64,000 nucleotides of DNA from Alitta virens (Eukaryota > Annelida > Polychaeta > Phyllodocida > Nereididae). The stretch covers positions 36,341,969 to 36,405,968 of the forward strand of contig OW028584.1 in the NCBI GenBank assembly GCA_932294295.1. The letters are read 5' to 3'. Below are positions 27,091 through 36,378 of the stretch, one piece after another. The notes under the pieces are model-generated. The model saw only the letters and a program-made list of their open reading frames with translations. It was not told the origin of the DNA and did no database searches. Numbering within the stretch: the first letter of the stretch is position 1; every line of letters begins with the position of its first letter. The position numbers and the translations under genes are program-made.

Positions 27091-27837
27091 TCTTATGTAC
27101 TATATGTTTTTGTATTTAAGTCTAGTGTTTAGAATAGACTCTGTATATATATATTGAATTAAGAGTTTGTTATGGACTGAAATTACCTGTTGTATAGTAA
27201 TCCAATCATGTTACAGTATTAATGTTACTTTAAGGAGTTGTATTTATAGTTGGAACATGATTATAGGCAGCTTTTTCCCTGTGCTCTTTTTAAGTTTCAT
27301 TTGGTCTCAACGTATGCTATGGTAAATCCAATATGGCGGAATTAAGTATAAAATAAACGGCACAACTGGTATCTAATAACATGTACATAAATGTATTATT
27401 GTAGCTATTATTAAAGAACTATATGTCTTATCAAGGTGCGAAAAAACCGTGTCATTTTCATTTCTGACAATTAATTAAAATTTTCTGTGTTGAGCAAATA
27501 ATTCGATGGACTTCATTATTGCGCAGAGTGCTATTTTCATCTGTTGTTCTATCTCACGGATACAGACTGATTAAGTTATCTAACTCACGGATCCATAACA
27601 CCTCTGTTGCCCATTACGGTAACCCCTTTATGACTCTTGAATTATGACTTGAATTATCTCTAAGGCAATGAAATTTCAGCTTATAATTCGAGCCGATAAT
27701 GCAAATATTTCTACAGTTTTAATTAAACAGTGTTAAATAACTAATTACCAAGTAAGTGCAGTTAGGTGAAATTCCACACAACTTGTCTATGAATGGTAAA
27801 GATAGGGTGGGAGTATTTTCGCCTAATTCAGTGCTGA

Positions 27838-27857
27838 CCCCCCCCCCCCCCCCCCCC
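27838..27857. repeat. Poly-C tract
   Basis: An uninterrupted run of about 20 C. Its length may be unreliable in the assembly. Confidence 0.9.
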
Positions 27858-27919
27858 AAGCTCAGCTGGAAGATTCCCTTTAATTACTTCACCTTTGTTA
27901 TGTCTGTAAATATGTTATG

Positions 27920-28112
27920 TAAGTAGTGTATTGTATTTTGTATGCTATTTGTATGTTTGACAAATGTATCAATGATGATAATATCTTGTCAATAAAATTA
28001 TATATGTAATTGTAATAGCTGCTGGAATTGCTGTTATGTATATATATACAATTTTATTGATACATTTGTCAAACATACAAATAGTGTACAAAATTCAATA
28101 CATTATTTTCAC
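27920..28112. repeat. Inverted repeat formed by two tail-to-tail LINE 3' ends
   Basis: The segment ctatttgtatgtttgacaaatgtatcaat at about 27950 reappears in reverse complement at about 28050-28095. Each copy is followed on its outer side by LINE-like AT-rich 3' sequence. The right copy continues leftward-reading into LINE coding remnants (28153-28338, -). The simplest reading is two LINE 3' ends inserted head-out, tail-to-tail. Confidence 0.6.
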
Positions 28113-28139
28113 AATATTTAAGGTAATTATATTAATCGA

Positions 28140-28340
28140 ACACTCCATACTACTAGATATATATCCTTTTGGTTTTAAAGAGCTTATAAGTCCTTAATTT
28201 AGGGGTAACTTCAAAGTCATTTATTGCATTTATGCTTCTGTTTTGTTCATTTTTGTACAATTTTAACCTGATCTCATGAACCAATATTTCTGGATCTTTT
28301 GCAGTAATAATGATTTTTCTTGCCGTGATGGTATTCACAG
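28140..28340 (-). mobile_element. LINE fragment (KLRTYKLFK family)
   Basis: The minus strand at 28153-28338 encodes HEIRLKLYKNEQNRSINAIN and PKLRTYKLFKT. These match VKLRLYEAEHERLINAIN and PKLRTYKLFKT in the LINE fragment at 2656-3360. It is a short truncated copy. Confidence 0.7.
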
Positions 28341-28702
28341 AGCACTAATCAGAGATGTCACTTAAATACTGTCAATTCTAATTGCTGGGAATCATGAGTA
28401 CCAGCTATGATCATAAATAATGATGTTCAGTTGTGTTACTAATGTTATAGTAATGGGAGAGAAAATACATAGAGCACTGCCACCCAAGCAGATAAAGCAC
28501 AATTATGACAAATGTAGCCAAAATGATAGCTGACGTCATCAAACAATGCTTATCTCTTTTGGTGGCAGTGACCCCTGGTGGTAATTTAGCTTCCCACATT
28601 ATTAACTCAGTTGAGGTTGCACTGTATTTTCCCAGCATTCTAGTGTGAACATATAGATTATACATTGGTGATTGACAACTCTAATTAGTCTCCAGCTGTG
28701 AT

Positions 28703-28967
28703 TGTACAGTTAGTTTCATTAAAAATGGCCCGTCAAATTGAAACTAGACAAAGCTGTCATAGCTGGCTACTCAAAACCGGATCTAACAGTACATATTTAT
28801 GAAATATTAGCATAATTTCTTACATTTATCAAGGTTTATAATTATCTGGTGATAGATGTAAGCCAATTATTAGCTATAGAAGTGGACAGAAGCAGGTTTT
28901 GCATGTTTAGACCACCGGTCGCTACAGACAGCTAGAGTCGACCGTAGTTTATGAAACTAACTGTACA
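28703..28967. mobile_element. MITE-like element with 17-bp terminal inverted repeats
   Basis: The segment tgtacagttagtttcat at 28703-28719 is the perfect reverse complement of atgaaactaactgtaca at 28951-28967. The 265-bp interior is noncoding. No clear target-site duplication is visible. Confidence 0.5.
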
Positions 28968-29029
28968 TAGAAATCTAGTCATTTGACTTGTATGTCACGA
29001 ATCCCTCTCAAGCTACAAGTATATAAATG

Positions 29030-29640
29030 CTGGGGAGAAAAACTGGTGCTCTAGACTCCAAGAAATTTTAGCTGTCCAATATAACAAAATAAAAGAAGAA
29101 CTTCACAAAACGTACATGGAAAAATGTCTAGATGAAATAAATAATTCCGAATTAAACCCTAAACTCAGAACATACAAACTGTTCAAAAAAGAATTCAAAC
29201 TAGCTAGAAAACTACCTGGCAGAACCAAAGAATACCAAACATATGTTGGCCCTAGCGAGACTTAGGATTAGTTCTCATAATTTAGCAATAGAAACAGGCA
29301 GGTACACTAGACCAAAAACCCCAGTAAATGATAGAATCTGTATTCACTGCAAATGATAATCAGGTTGAAAATGAACATTTCCTATTAAAATGCCCAAAAT
29401 TTTTAAATGAGAGAGTAATAATCATATATGATAATGTATCAAATATTTCCGAAGCCATATCAAGCACCATGAATTTAGATATACCAAACTGACTGATTCA
29501 TAGCACAAATGACCAGCCAAGAAAAAATTGTTACAGATGCTCGAGAGGCAGATATGTTACTAACAGTATGAAGAGTAGAAACCAAAATACAAAAGCTTAC
29601 GTATGACTTAAATTACACTAAAATTATTGACAGCTAATAA
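29030..29640 (+). mobile_element. LINE C-terminal relic (KLRTYKLFK family)
   Basis: The plus strand reads CLDEINNSELNPKLRTYKLF in one frame. After frameshifts it reads pieces equivalent to the RISSHNLAIETGRYTRPK block and the zinc-knuckle region. It has the same block order as the fragment at 2656-3360 but is more decayed. Confidence 0.65.
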
Positions 29641-30021
29641 TTTGGAATGACAGCTGAACTTGGATACAGTGTGAAGAAATCGCCCTAAATATTTAAAAAA
29701 TATTGTAAGTCATGCCCCTGCTGCACCTATGTGGAGCCCAAAGATGGGTCAGCACAATGTTGCCATCCGAAGCCCCACTGCTAGGTACATCAGTGGCCTG
29801 TTAGGATGACCTGAATAAAGTGTGTGATTGATTGGTGCACCAAGATGTGATTCGTTTGTGATTCATTTATGTGTAATTCAATGTGATATGTATATATGTT
29901 ATTACGATACCATGTAGTAGTTCATTCAGGTATGTTAGTGAGAAATACTCCATAAATATATGCTTAAACTTACCTTATATACTGTATATTTGCGAATGTG
30001 CTTATACCAATGCTTATATGC

Positions 30022-30164
30022 TACATGGCCAATTGTGCCACGTGCATTTCCATGCGTTTGGATAAACGCATGGTTTTTGCTTCATTATAATTAGCTAAAA
30101 ACCATGCATTTTCCATGCGTTTATCCTTCTCATGGAAAATGCACATGGCACATTTGGCCATGTA
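30022..30164. mobile_element. Palindromic MITE-like element
   Basis: A 143-bp near-palindrome. The left arm tacatggccaattgtgcca and following bases pair with the right arm ending tggcacatttggccatgta. The interior repeats the phrase tccatgcgttt and its complement. It could fold into a long hairpin and fits a foldback-type non-autonomous transposon. Confidence 0.6.
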
Positions 30165-30682
30165 TATAGATGTACTTATCGAATGTGCTCCCTTATTTTC
30201 TACGTTTTACTCTTTTTATATTTCTTCCTTAAATGTACGAAATGTGCTATAGAAACTAGGCAAAGGCTGATTGGTCTACAGTAAGTAACATCTATGGTGC
30301 TTGGAAATGTTTAGCTTTTAAATTGTAGACTACAAATTTTATTTTGTCAAATATGTACGCTTCAAAATTGTATAATTACTCTGCATAACATTGTGAATTT
30401 GTGACATAGGTATATAACTTTGATATTTGAAATGTAAATAAAACATATATATTTATGTCTGTAGCTGGCTGTGCCTAGAACTCAGTTTTGACTGACAACA
30501 AAGTCACCGGGTCAGGTTGGAATTGTCATTTATTGTAATGACGAAAAAAGATGACATCAGGTGGTAACTGATAACACTTAGATTTATGTGTCAGTCAAAA
30601 GGTGGGGGAAGTTAACCGGCCACAGTTCGAGCAGAACACCCCACCTGACAGGCACAGCCAGCAGAGAAGAAAAAAGGGGGGA

Positions 30683-30918
30683 GGCTCAGCACCAGCTGAC
30701 AGCCTCTGGCATAATTGGGGGAGTCCGGAAGATTTCCCTGGAGTATAGCTCTGGCCCAGCGCCTGCTGACAGCACAGAGATAGGCCCAGCACCAGCTGAC
30801 AGCCTAGGATTAGAAGGTAGTAATTTTAGAAGGCATAAGAGGGGCTCAGCACCAGATGGCAGCCCTGTAATGGATGGTGATGGACGAGGGGGTCTGGGCC
30901 CAGGCCCTGCTGACAGCC
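30683..30918. repeat. Five copies of a 22-bp hairpin motif at the Ngaro 3' end
   Basis: Copies of ggctcagcaccagctgacag-cc lie at 30683-30704, 30753-30774, 30783-30804, 30843-30864 and 30897-30918. Each has near-complementary arms (ggct-cagc against gctg-agcc), so it can form a small hairpin. Spacing varies (70, 30, 60, 54 bp), so this is not a simple tandem array. Confidence 0.8.
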
Positions 30919-30952
30919 CATGAGCAAGTAAAAAGGGAAGGAAAAAAGGCCA

Positions 30953-31841
30953 CTACTGACTGGACGTGTTGGTGGACGGAGATGACTCTGGACGGGAAGT
31001 TGACAAACTGTCGATGCGGATATAGCGCTGGAAAGCCAGAGAATGCCAGTGGCCCATCTGCTGAATTTGTGTTGCCGTGAAGCCCTGGGAGGCCGCAAAG
31101 GTAGCTGTGCCGATGCGAAAGCTGTGACCTTTGTAAAGGGTAGGGTCATAGCCAGCCGACCTTAGGAGGGTGGCAAGGTGGGAGGCCAGAAAGGACTTTG
31201 TGAGGGGTTGAAGGTCGGGGAAGCAAAAGAAAGGCCCCTGGTGTTGGCCGCGCAGACGTAGAAAGGCCTGAAGTGCACGGACGGGGCAAATGGGGTCTTG
31301 TTGGCGCTGGATCCTGATGGTAACGGGCATTCTAGCCCGACAGTGCCCTTAGGTGTGCATAGTGAGCAGAATGAAGGCGTCAGACAAGACCACATCCTGT
31401 AGTTGGATTACGTATTGGGGCTTGGTGCGAGATTGGACCGCTATTTCCCCCAGGCGTAAGAAAGCGAAAAAAGCTAAGGTGAAAACGGCCTTTAGGAGGG
31501 CCTGGTGGAAGAAGGGGTAGTTGAGGTTGCCGATGGTTGTAACCAGGGCTTGCAGAATAGGGGGAGTAATGGGGAGACGGGATTCAGGCCTGCCCGATAA
31601 TTTCGTGGCACCGTAAACCAACTTGCGAATGATAAATTGGTCAGTTGGGTCGTGTGCGCCCATGATTTTGTGGTGTTGATGCTGGCAGACTATGGGGAGC
31701 GATAAAGGAACAAAAGTGGTGCAGGTGAGCGTCATAACTCGAATGGGTAGACGGAGCAAGGGCCGAATTTAGCAGGCATTCCAGAGTACGTTTGGTGCCC
31801 TCAGGTGTGCGGGTATAGGGGTGGGTTCCTTGTCCAGCCAT
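30953..31841 (-). pseudogene. Tyrosine recombinase (YR) of the Ngaro element, disrupted
   Basis: YR enzymes insert the circular cDNA of DIRS-like elements. The N-terminal core-binding part (ALAPSTHSSYDAHLHHFCSF) is in the frame of 31641-31841. The catalytic part is in another frame (31759 down to 30953), so a frameshift lies around 31690-31760. An in-frame TAA at 31349-31351 interrupts the catalytic domain. The tetrad is otherwise visible: Arg in FLRLGEI, His and Arg in HSFRIGTATF, His in MGHWHSLAF, and the Tyr nucleophile in QRYIRI. The breaks indicate a dead recombinase in this copy, barring sequencing error. Confidence 0.85.
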
Positions 31842-33958
31842 GGTGCTAGCTGCTTTGTGCGCTGAGTCTGAAAATGGGAAAGAAGATCGGGGATTACATT
31901 CTGAAACCCTGGGACATGTGCCGCTGTAAAAAGAATATTATGCTCGAGGCAGGCGACCACCAGTTTGCGGACTAAAGACATGAGCTGGGGTAAATGCGAA
32001 GATTGGGAATTTATGGCATGGACCACTTTGACATTATCACAGTGGAAAGTTATGCAACGCTGGCTCAGTAAGGGTGCCCAGGTGGAGATGGCTAATACAA
32101 TAGGGTACATTTCCAATATGGAGATATGGAGGGACCTCCATTCAGCCGGAAAATTGCCTGCCAGCCAGTGGCTGCCCAAAACAGCTGCAAAGCCGCAGGA
32201 AGCAGCAGAGTCAGAGTACAGTCTTAGAGAGGGAGAAGAGGTCCATCGGACAGGCCGCAGGATGGAGATACCGGTATGTGATTGGAGAAAGGTGTGCCAG
32301 GCAGCGAGGTCCGCTCTGGCAGCTCTGGATAGGCGAGTGTAATGGTGGGGGGCCTGGAGGCCTCTGGTGATGTCGAAGAGGCGTCTCAGGAAAGCCCGGC
32401 CTGGGGCTACAACTTTGCAGACGAAGGTGAGAAAACAGAGGGCTTCTTGTAACTGTTTGAGAGTGGCCTTCCTCTTAGATTGAAGCAGGGCAATGATTTG
32501 CTTGGCCTTGAGTAGTTTGTCTGCGGGGAACCTGGCCTGGCACGCGGTAGTGTCTACCTCTATGCCATGCAGGATAGCACACGTAGTGGGAGTGACTGTC
32601 TTTTCATGTTTGACAGGGACACCAAGTTTGTTGGCAAGGAGGTAAAAAGCGGACAACCCGGCCTGTGCTGCATCGGTTTGGGAGGGCCCAATAAAGATAA
32701 AGTCATCAAGGATGTGTGTAATGTAAGTCTGCGGTGTGGCCCGTTTGAGGCACCACTGCAGAGCTGTGCTGAAAGTTTCGAATATGGCACATGACTGTGC
32801 AAGGCCGAATGGCAGGAAAGCATCAAAATAAAACAAATTGTCGCACTGCATCCCCAAGAGGTGGATGGATGAAGGATGGACAGGTATGATACGGTAGGCA
32901 CTCTCGATGTCAGATTTTGCAATTAAGGAGTCCTTACCGCCTGTCAGGATAAGGTCTATAGCCTGATCGAGAGTTTCGTACTGGACCGCCGTAAACTGAC
33001 TCGGGATGAAAGTGTTTACTGAGTGATGTCGCGGGTACGACAGGTCATGGATGAGACGAAAGTCTCCCGAGTCCTCTTTCGGCACAAGACCTAGGGGTGA
33101 GATGGCGAAACTTGGGAATGGGGGGTCCTTAAAGGGACCCAGTACACGACCCAAAGACACTTCTTTGAGGATTTTTCGTCGGCCTATGTCCAGGTTATGG
33201 ATGAAGGACGGGTGGTAACGACGGGATGCTGTTGGTGGGGGGCCGTCATAGTTGACCACGAAACCATTCTTGAAGCCGTCGACAAGGTACTGGATCAGGT
33301 GGGGGTCGTAACCACGGAGCAGCTCCGCCAGGGCTGCGTAATTAATGGGTGTTTTGGCCGCCTGGATGGTTGGGCCGGTGGGGGGGATTACGGCGGGCCG
33401 AGGGCTGGTTGGCACCTTTGCCCGAGGTATTGGAGGTGGTGTCTGGGGTGACATGGCGGAAACGGCAGTTTTCCTTGTCGCAGTTGCCGTCGTTCCACTG
33501 TTTCCAGCAAACGCCATCTGGGCCCCTACGCATGGGTTTTCCGCGAGAGTGTGTTTTGTTGGCATAGGGGCCAGGTCGAAAGGGTGCAGGCGCCTGGCTG
33601 AGGCAGTGCAGGTATAGTTCCTGGTGGACTGCTCCCCATGACATGGATGGATCCTGAGGTTTGAGGCGGCGGAACTGGGAGTCATAGAACAGCCACCATT
33701 GGGGGGGGGGGGGGCATTTGCGTGACAAGTTACGAATAAAATTACAGTACTTGAACAATGTCGGGGCTTGGAGTGGGTAACGCTCCGAGAATATGGCGGC
33801 AAAGGTGAGAAAGAGGTCAGTCCATTCAAAAATGTTATGGATGAGGGTGGGCTTGGACTGGGAAGATATGGCCACCGTTTGTTGGGATTGGCCATTACCA
33901 ACTGTGATGGACAGGGGCGGCTCGGTGGTGGAGGAGCCCAGCGAGGTGAGCTCGACAA
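31769..33958 (-). CDS. Ngaro reverse transcriptase-RNase H polyprotein
   Basis: A 729-aa open frame. The first about 200 residues overlap the Gag frame and are Pro/Ser-rich, so true translation probably begins near 33350. RT blocks: FAISPLGLVPKEDSGDFRLI, then IAKSDIESAYRIIPV (motif A), DAFLPFGLAQSCAIFE (motif B) and HILDDFIFIG (motif C, with the catalytic Asp pair as LDD). RNase H follows with LYSDSAASCGFAAVLG, ISILEMYPIV, FHCDNVKVVHAIN and AHVPGFQNVIPDLLS. This enzyme copies element RNA into DNA in the host cell. All catalytic residues I can place are present and no stop interrupts the domain. Confidence 0.88.
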   Translation of the reverse strand: MSSSPRWAPPPPSRPCPSQLVMANPNKRWPYLPSPSPPSSITFLNGLTSFSPLPPYSRSVTHSKPRHCSSTVILFVTCHANAPPPPNGGCSMTPSSAASNLRIHPCHGEQSTRNYTCTASARRLHPFDLAPMPTKHTLAENPCVGAQMAFAGNSGTTATATRKTAVSAMSPQTPPPIPRAKVPTSPRPAVIPPTGPTIQAAKTPINYAALAELLRGYDPHLIQYLVDGFKNGFVVNYDGPPPTASRRYHPSFIHNLDIGRRKILKEVSLGRVLGPFKDPPFPSFAISPLGLVPKEDSGDFRLIHDLSYPRHHSVNTFIPSQFTAVQYETLDQAIDLILTGGKDSLIAKSDIESAYRIIPVHPSSIHLLGMQCDNLFYFDAFLPFGLAQSCAIFETFSTALQWCLKRATPQTYITHILDDFIFIGPSQTDAAQAGLSAFYLLANKLGVPVKHEKTVTPTTCAILHGIEVDTTACQARFPADKLLKAKQIIALLQSKRKATLKQLQEALCFLTFVCKVVAPGRAFLRRLFDITRGLQAPHHYTRLSRAARADLAAWHTFLQSHTGISILRPVRWTSSPSLRLYSDSAASCGFAAVLGSHWLAGNFPAEWRSLHISILEMYPIVLAISTWAPLLSQRCITFHCDNVKVVHAINSQSSHLPQLMSLVRKLVVACLEHNILFTAAHVPGFQNVIPDLLSHFQTQRTKQLAPWLDKEPTPIPAHLRAPNVLWNAC

Positions 33959-34547
33959 ATTCCCCTGCCGAAATCCTAGACTTTATTTTTGGGGCCATTG
34001 TGGCACCCAAAGGGAGGGTGGCAGGGCGGAAAACAGGTTGGTCGCTAGCCTCAGGGTTTTGGACAGACTGACCTGCGTGGAGAAGCCCCAGGTTAAGGTC
34101 GGGCTGAGGATGGTCCACAGAGACATCGGGGACGGATGCAGGAAGTGGGGGCACAGGTGGTGGGGGAGCAGTTGGCAAAATGCCCCAACTAGCGCGGTTG
34201 GTCAACACACTTTGGGTCACTTCGGAGCGGAGTGCTGACAATGTCGCCTGGTCGAGGTGTTGGCCGGCCTGCGGTGCTAAGATGACCGGTTGTGACTGCG
34301 GGACATCCAGTTGTGGTGGTGGGGACAGACACGGTCCGGTTGTGGGCTCGTCCGTATGGGCAGATCTCGTGGCTGGACGAGCTGGGGCAGGCGACCGGTC
34401 CGCGACTGGGGGCGGTACTGCTGAGGCCGCTTGGTAGGTCTCCCACGTCTGGTGGGGGGCATCTGCAACAGACAGAAAAAACAGCACAGAACAGGCAATA
34501 TTTGAAAGGTAAGACAGCGGTTCAGGTGGCCTGTAAGTGGAAGGCAC
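33342..34547 (-). CDS. Ngaro Gag-like protein with CCCH zinc finger
   Basis: A 401-aa open frame rich in Pro, Ser and Thr in its first half. The middle contains NIFEWTDLFLTFAAIFSERY and LFKYCNFIRNL, a helical region expected of a nucleocapsid protein. The C-terminal third has VCWKQWNDGNCDKENCRFRH, a CX8CX4CX3H zinc finger likely to bind RNA, followed by a basic, Asn/Pro-rich tail. The frame overlaps the RT frame by about 600 nt, which suggests frameshifting, splicing or reinitiation for RT expression. Identification rests on position and the finger. Confidence 0.7.
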   Translation of the reverse strand: MPSTYRPPEPLSYLSNIACSVLFFLSVADAPHQTWETYQAASAVPPPVADRSPAPARPATRSAHTDEPTTGPCLSPPPQLDVPQSQPVILAPQAGQHLDQATLSALRSEVTQSVLTNRASWGILPTAPPPPVPPLPASVPDVSVDHPQPDLNLGLLHAGQSVQNPEASDQPVFRPATLPLGATMAPKIKSRISAGEFVELTSLGSSTTEPPLSITVGNGQSQQTVAISSQSKPTLIHNIFEWTDLFLTFAAIFSERYPLQAPTLFKYCNFIRNLSRKCPPPPQWWLFYDSQFRRLKPQDPSMSWGAVHQELYLHCLSQAPAPFRPGPYANKTHSRGKPMRRGPDGVCWKQWNDGNCDKENCRFRHVTPDTTSNTSGKGANQPSARRNPPHRPNHPGGQNTH

Positions 34548-34695
34548 TTACTGCCAAATGCAGACAAAAAAGGGGGCAACCAACTTGTACACACATACCA
34601 GAACCTGAAATATACTAGAGACTGGACAACGACCAGCTCGTCCTTGCATACTCAGAGTAAAGAAGGGTACAGAGAGTGCCAACCCCGGCCAAATA

Positions 34696-35589
34696 CTATG
34701 CCCATGAATAAAAACAAGAAAAGCCCATAGATAGGGCGAAAGCCTGACGGTTGCCAAATAGTGGCAAGTTACCCAACGCCAGGATCAGAGAAATATGTAT
34801 AACCGTAAAAGGGCATAAAAAAGGCACACGGGGGGCAGAAAAAGGTCCCAAAACTGCATGGCAAACAGCAAATTGCAATGAAAGTGCCCATAAGTAAGAT
34901 ACACCAAGTACTGACCTTGTCACTACTGATTTGACAGATGTACGGCTACGGAAGTTAAGAGCAGCACCCCGAATGCTAAGGGCCAATTTTTTGTGCCAAG
35001 AATGGCTCAAATGGATCCTGTCCGAGGCAAAAAGTGAGGCAGGATCGTGCCAGAAGCCTAGGTGGGGCCAGAAGTGAAACCGGGGGAGGTTGATGGTCCT
35101 CAGCAGAGTGTTGGTGAGGATGAGCTTGTCCGTATAGGCCTGCGGCCGAATGCGGGGGCTGGGGCGTTGGAGGAGTTGGCCCCAATAAACGTGACTTGTA
35201 GGGGGGCACTTGGCAAGGATAGCAGTACCAAGTTGACGAATGTGGTGGACGATTTCCGCCGGAGTACGTGGGGAATCCAAATCGTTTTCGCCCAGTTGGA
35301 CAAACACAACGTCAGGAACGATGGTCTGGATAATATCCAACTCCCAGTAGGCTCTAGACAAAGTCAAACCACCAGCACCATGAAAAACAATGCAGAATTG
35401 GTCTGTTGACAGTCGGAGATTACTCCAGGGATCGGGCACGTGGTCGGGTGAGTCCACGCCAGAATCGCGGGACAGCGTCACCAGATAGTCCCTTAAGCGT
35501 CGAACGAAGGAGTGTTCAATCACTAGGACAACACAGCAGGAGCATGGCATGGAATGGCAAAGAAAAGAAGCCAATAAACAGGTAAACAA
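34696..35589 (-). CDS. SGNH/GDSL-family hydrolase domain protein of the Ngaro element
   Basis: A 297-aa open frame whose residues about 25-220 carry SGNH hydrolase blocks: a Ser-containing start (VLVIEHSFVRRLRDYL), FHGAGGLTLSRAY (Gly block), FVQLGENDL (Gly and Asn block) and SDRIHLSHSWHKKLA (catalytic Asp-x-x-His). These enzymes are esterases or deacylases. The role in retrotransposons is unknown; a host-membrane or capsid function has been suggested for such domains. It lies 5' of Gag on the same strand, about 150 bp apart. The tail after about residue 230 is hydrophobic and may be untranslated or intronic. The usual GDS serine context is altered to EHS, but the serine is kept. Confidence 0.75.
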   Translation of the reverse strand: MFTCLLASFLCHSMPCSCCVVLVIEHSFVRRLRDYLVTLSRDSGVDSPDHVPDPWSNLRLSTDQFCIVFHGAGGLTLSRAYWELDIIQTIVPDVVFVQLGENDLDSPRTPAEIVHHIRQLGTAILAKCPPTSHVYWGQLLQRPSPRIRPQAYTDKLILTNTLLRTINLPRFHFWPHLGFWHDPASLFASDRIHLSHSWHKKLALSIRGAALNFRSRTSVKSVVTRSVLGVSYLWALSLQFAVCHAVLGPFSAPRVPFLCPFTVIHISLILALGNLPLFGNRQAFALSMGFSCFYSWA

Positions 35590-35834
35590 TTCGAAAAACT
35601 ACAGTTCAATCCTAGTCAATTTTGGCGTGATATGTGTGATATTGTGAAAATATGTGTGATATTGTGAAAAGCAAGGACTTTTTCGTCTATGTAGGTAATG
35701 ATGATTCTCCATTGTCTATAATTGTCTATAATAGTTTTATGTTGAGTTTTGTAATATATCTGATAAGTGTTTGAGCTTGTTTAACAATGTTTAAATAATT
35801 GTTAGATATGTAAATGCCTATTGGACATGTGCTC

Positions 35835-35927
35835 GGGCATAGTCCAAGCAAAGGGGGTAGGACTATATAGGGGTCAGTCCAAGGGCATAGTCCAAGCAAA
35901 GGGGGTAGGACTATATAGGGGTCAGTC
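35835..35927. repeat. 48-bp tandem duplication within the LTR
   Basis: Two near-identical copies of gggcatagtccaagcaaagg followed by gggtaggactatataggggtcagtc lie side by side. Duplicated enhancer-like blocks are common in LTR U3 regions. Confidence 0.85.
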
Positions 35928-36170
35928 AGAAGTCTGAGCTGCTTTGGACAATTGGCACTTGGGTCTGAGATGCTGTTTAATGTATTTTATAATGCAGGTG
36001 TTGGACAAAACCCAACTAGGGAAGGTTTGGAAAAATCCTGGCTGAAAGCAACTAGGGGAGTGGTGGAAAGTATGATTTGTATTAAAAGTTGTGTGCAGCA
36101 GTTGGCCAAACACAATTGACCAGTTGTGGTGTTGATTGGAATTAAGGAGGAGCTAAAAAGTTCTCCAGGG

Positions 36171-36178
36171 TATAAAAG
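36171..36178 (+). promoter_or_regulatory. TATA box of the LTR
   Basis: TATAAAAG lies about 160 bp upstream of the primer binding site, the expected arrangement for a retroelement promoter. Confidence 0.6.
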
Positions 36179-36330
36179 ATTAAACATCTGGGAGGAGAGG
36201 CGTCTTTGATTTTGCTAATCTGACTTTGTTATTTTTGTGTTCATTCTGAGATATTTATTTGAACTTATGCTGCTGAGCTACAGCACTCACATACTTATGA
36301 AATCTAAAAGGGCACTGGATATTTTAAGAT

Positions 36331-36348
36331 TGGTGACCCCGACGTGAT
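36331..36348 (+). other. Primer binding site matching tRNA-Trp
   Basis: The 18 bases tggtgaccccgacgtgat are complementary to the 3' end of animal tRNA-Trp including CCA, the primer type used by avian leukosis-like retroviruses and several invertebrate retrotransposons. This fixes the orientation (+) and the LTR/internal border. Confidence 0.85.
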
Positions 36349-36378
36349 TCTTTCTCGAAAAGGAGGACTCTGTTAATT

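Larger units (their letters stand above)
30590..35610 (-). mobile_element. Ngaro/DIRS-type tyrosine-recombinase retrotransposon
   Basis: Reading the minus strand 5' to 3', the element encodes an SGNH hydrolase (35589-34696), Gag (34547-33342), RT-RNase H (33958-31769) and a tyrosine recombinase (31841-30953). The right-hand noncoding end carries repeated hairpin motifs. RT together with a tyrosine recombinase and no DDE integrase defines the DIRS order. An SGNH hydrolase is, from memory, characteristic of Ngaro-type members. GC content is clearly higher than in the surrounding DNA. Exact termini are estimated: I could not identify the split direct repeats. The recombinase is disrupted, so this copy is probably not autonomous, although the other frames are open. 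Confidence 0.85.
35633..36330 (+). mobile_element. LTR of a retrovirus-like retrotransposon (approximate limits)
   Basis: A noncoding segment ends exactly where a tRNA-Trp-type primer binding site starts (36331), as an LTR should. It contains a TATA box at 36171-36178 and an internal tandem repeat. The left limit is uncertain: a duplicated phrase (tgtgatattgtgaaaa) at 35633-35668 is the likely start. No matching second LTR lies in the window, because the internal region is truncated and followed by LINE sequence. Confidence 0.6.

Noticed and set aside
31965..34618. Several plus-strand frames of 70-160 aa across the Ngaro element
   Set aside because: They are antisense shadows of the GC-rich Gag and RT genes.
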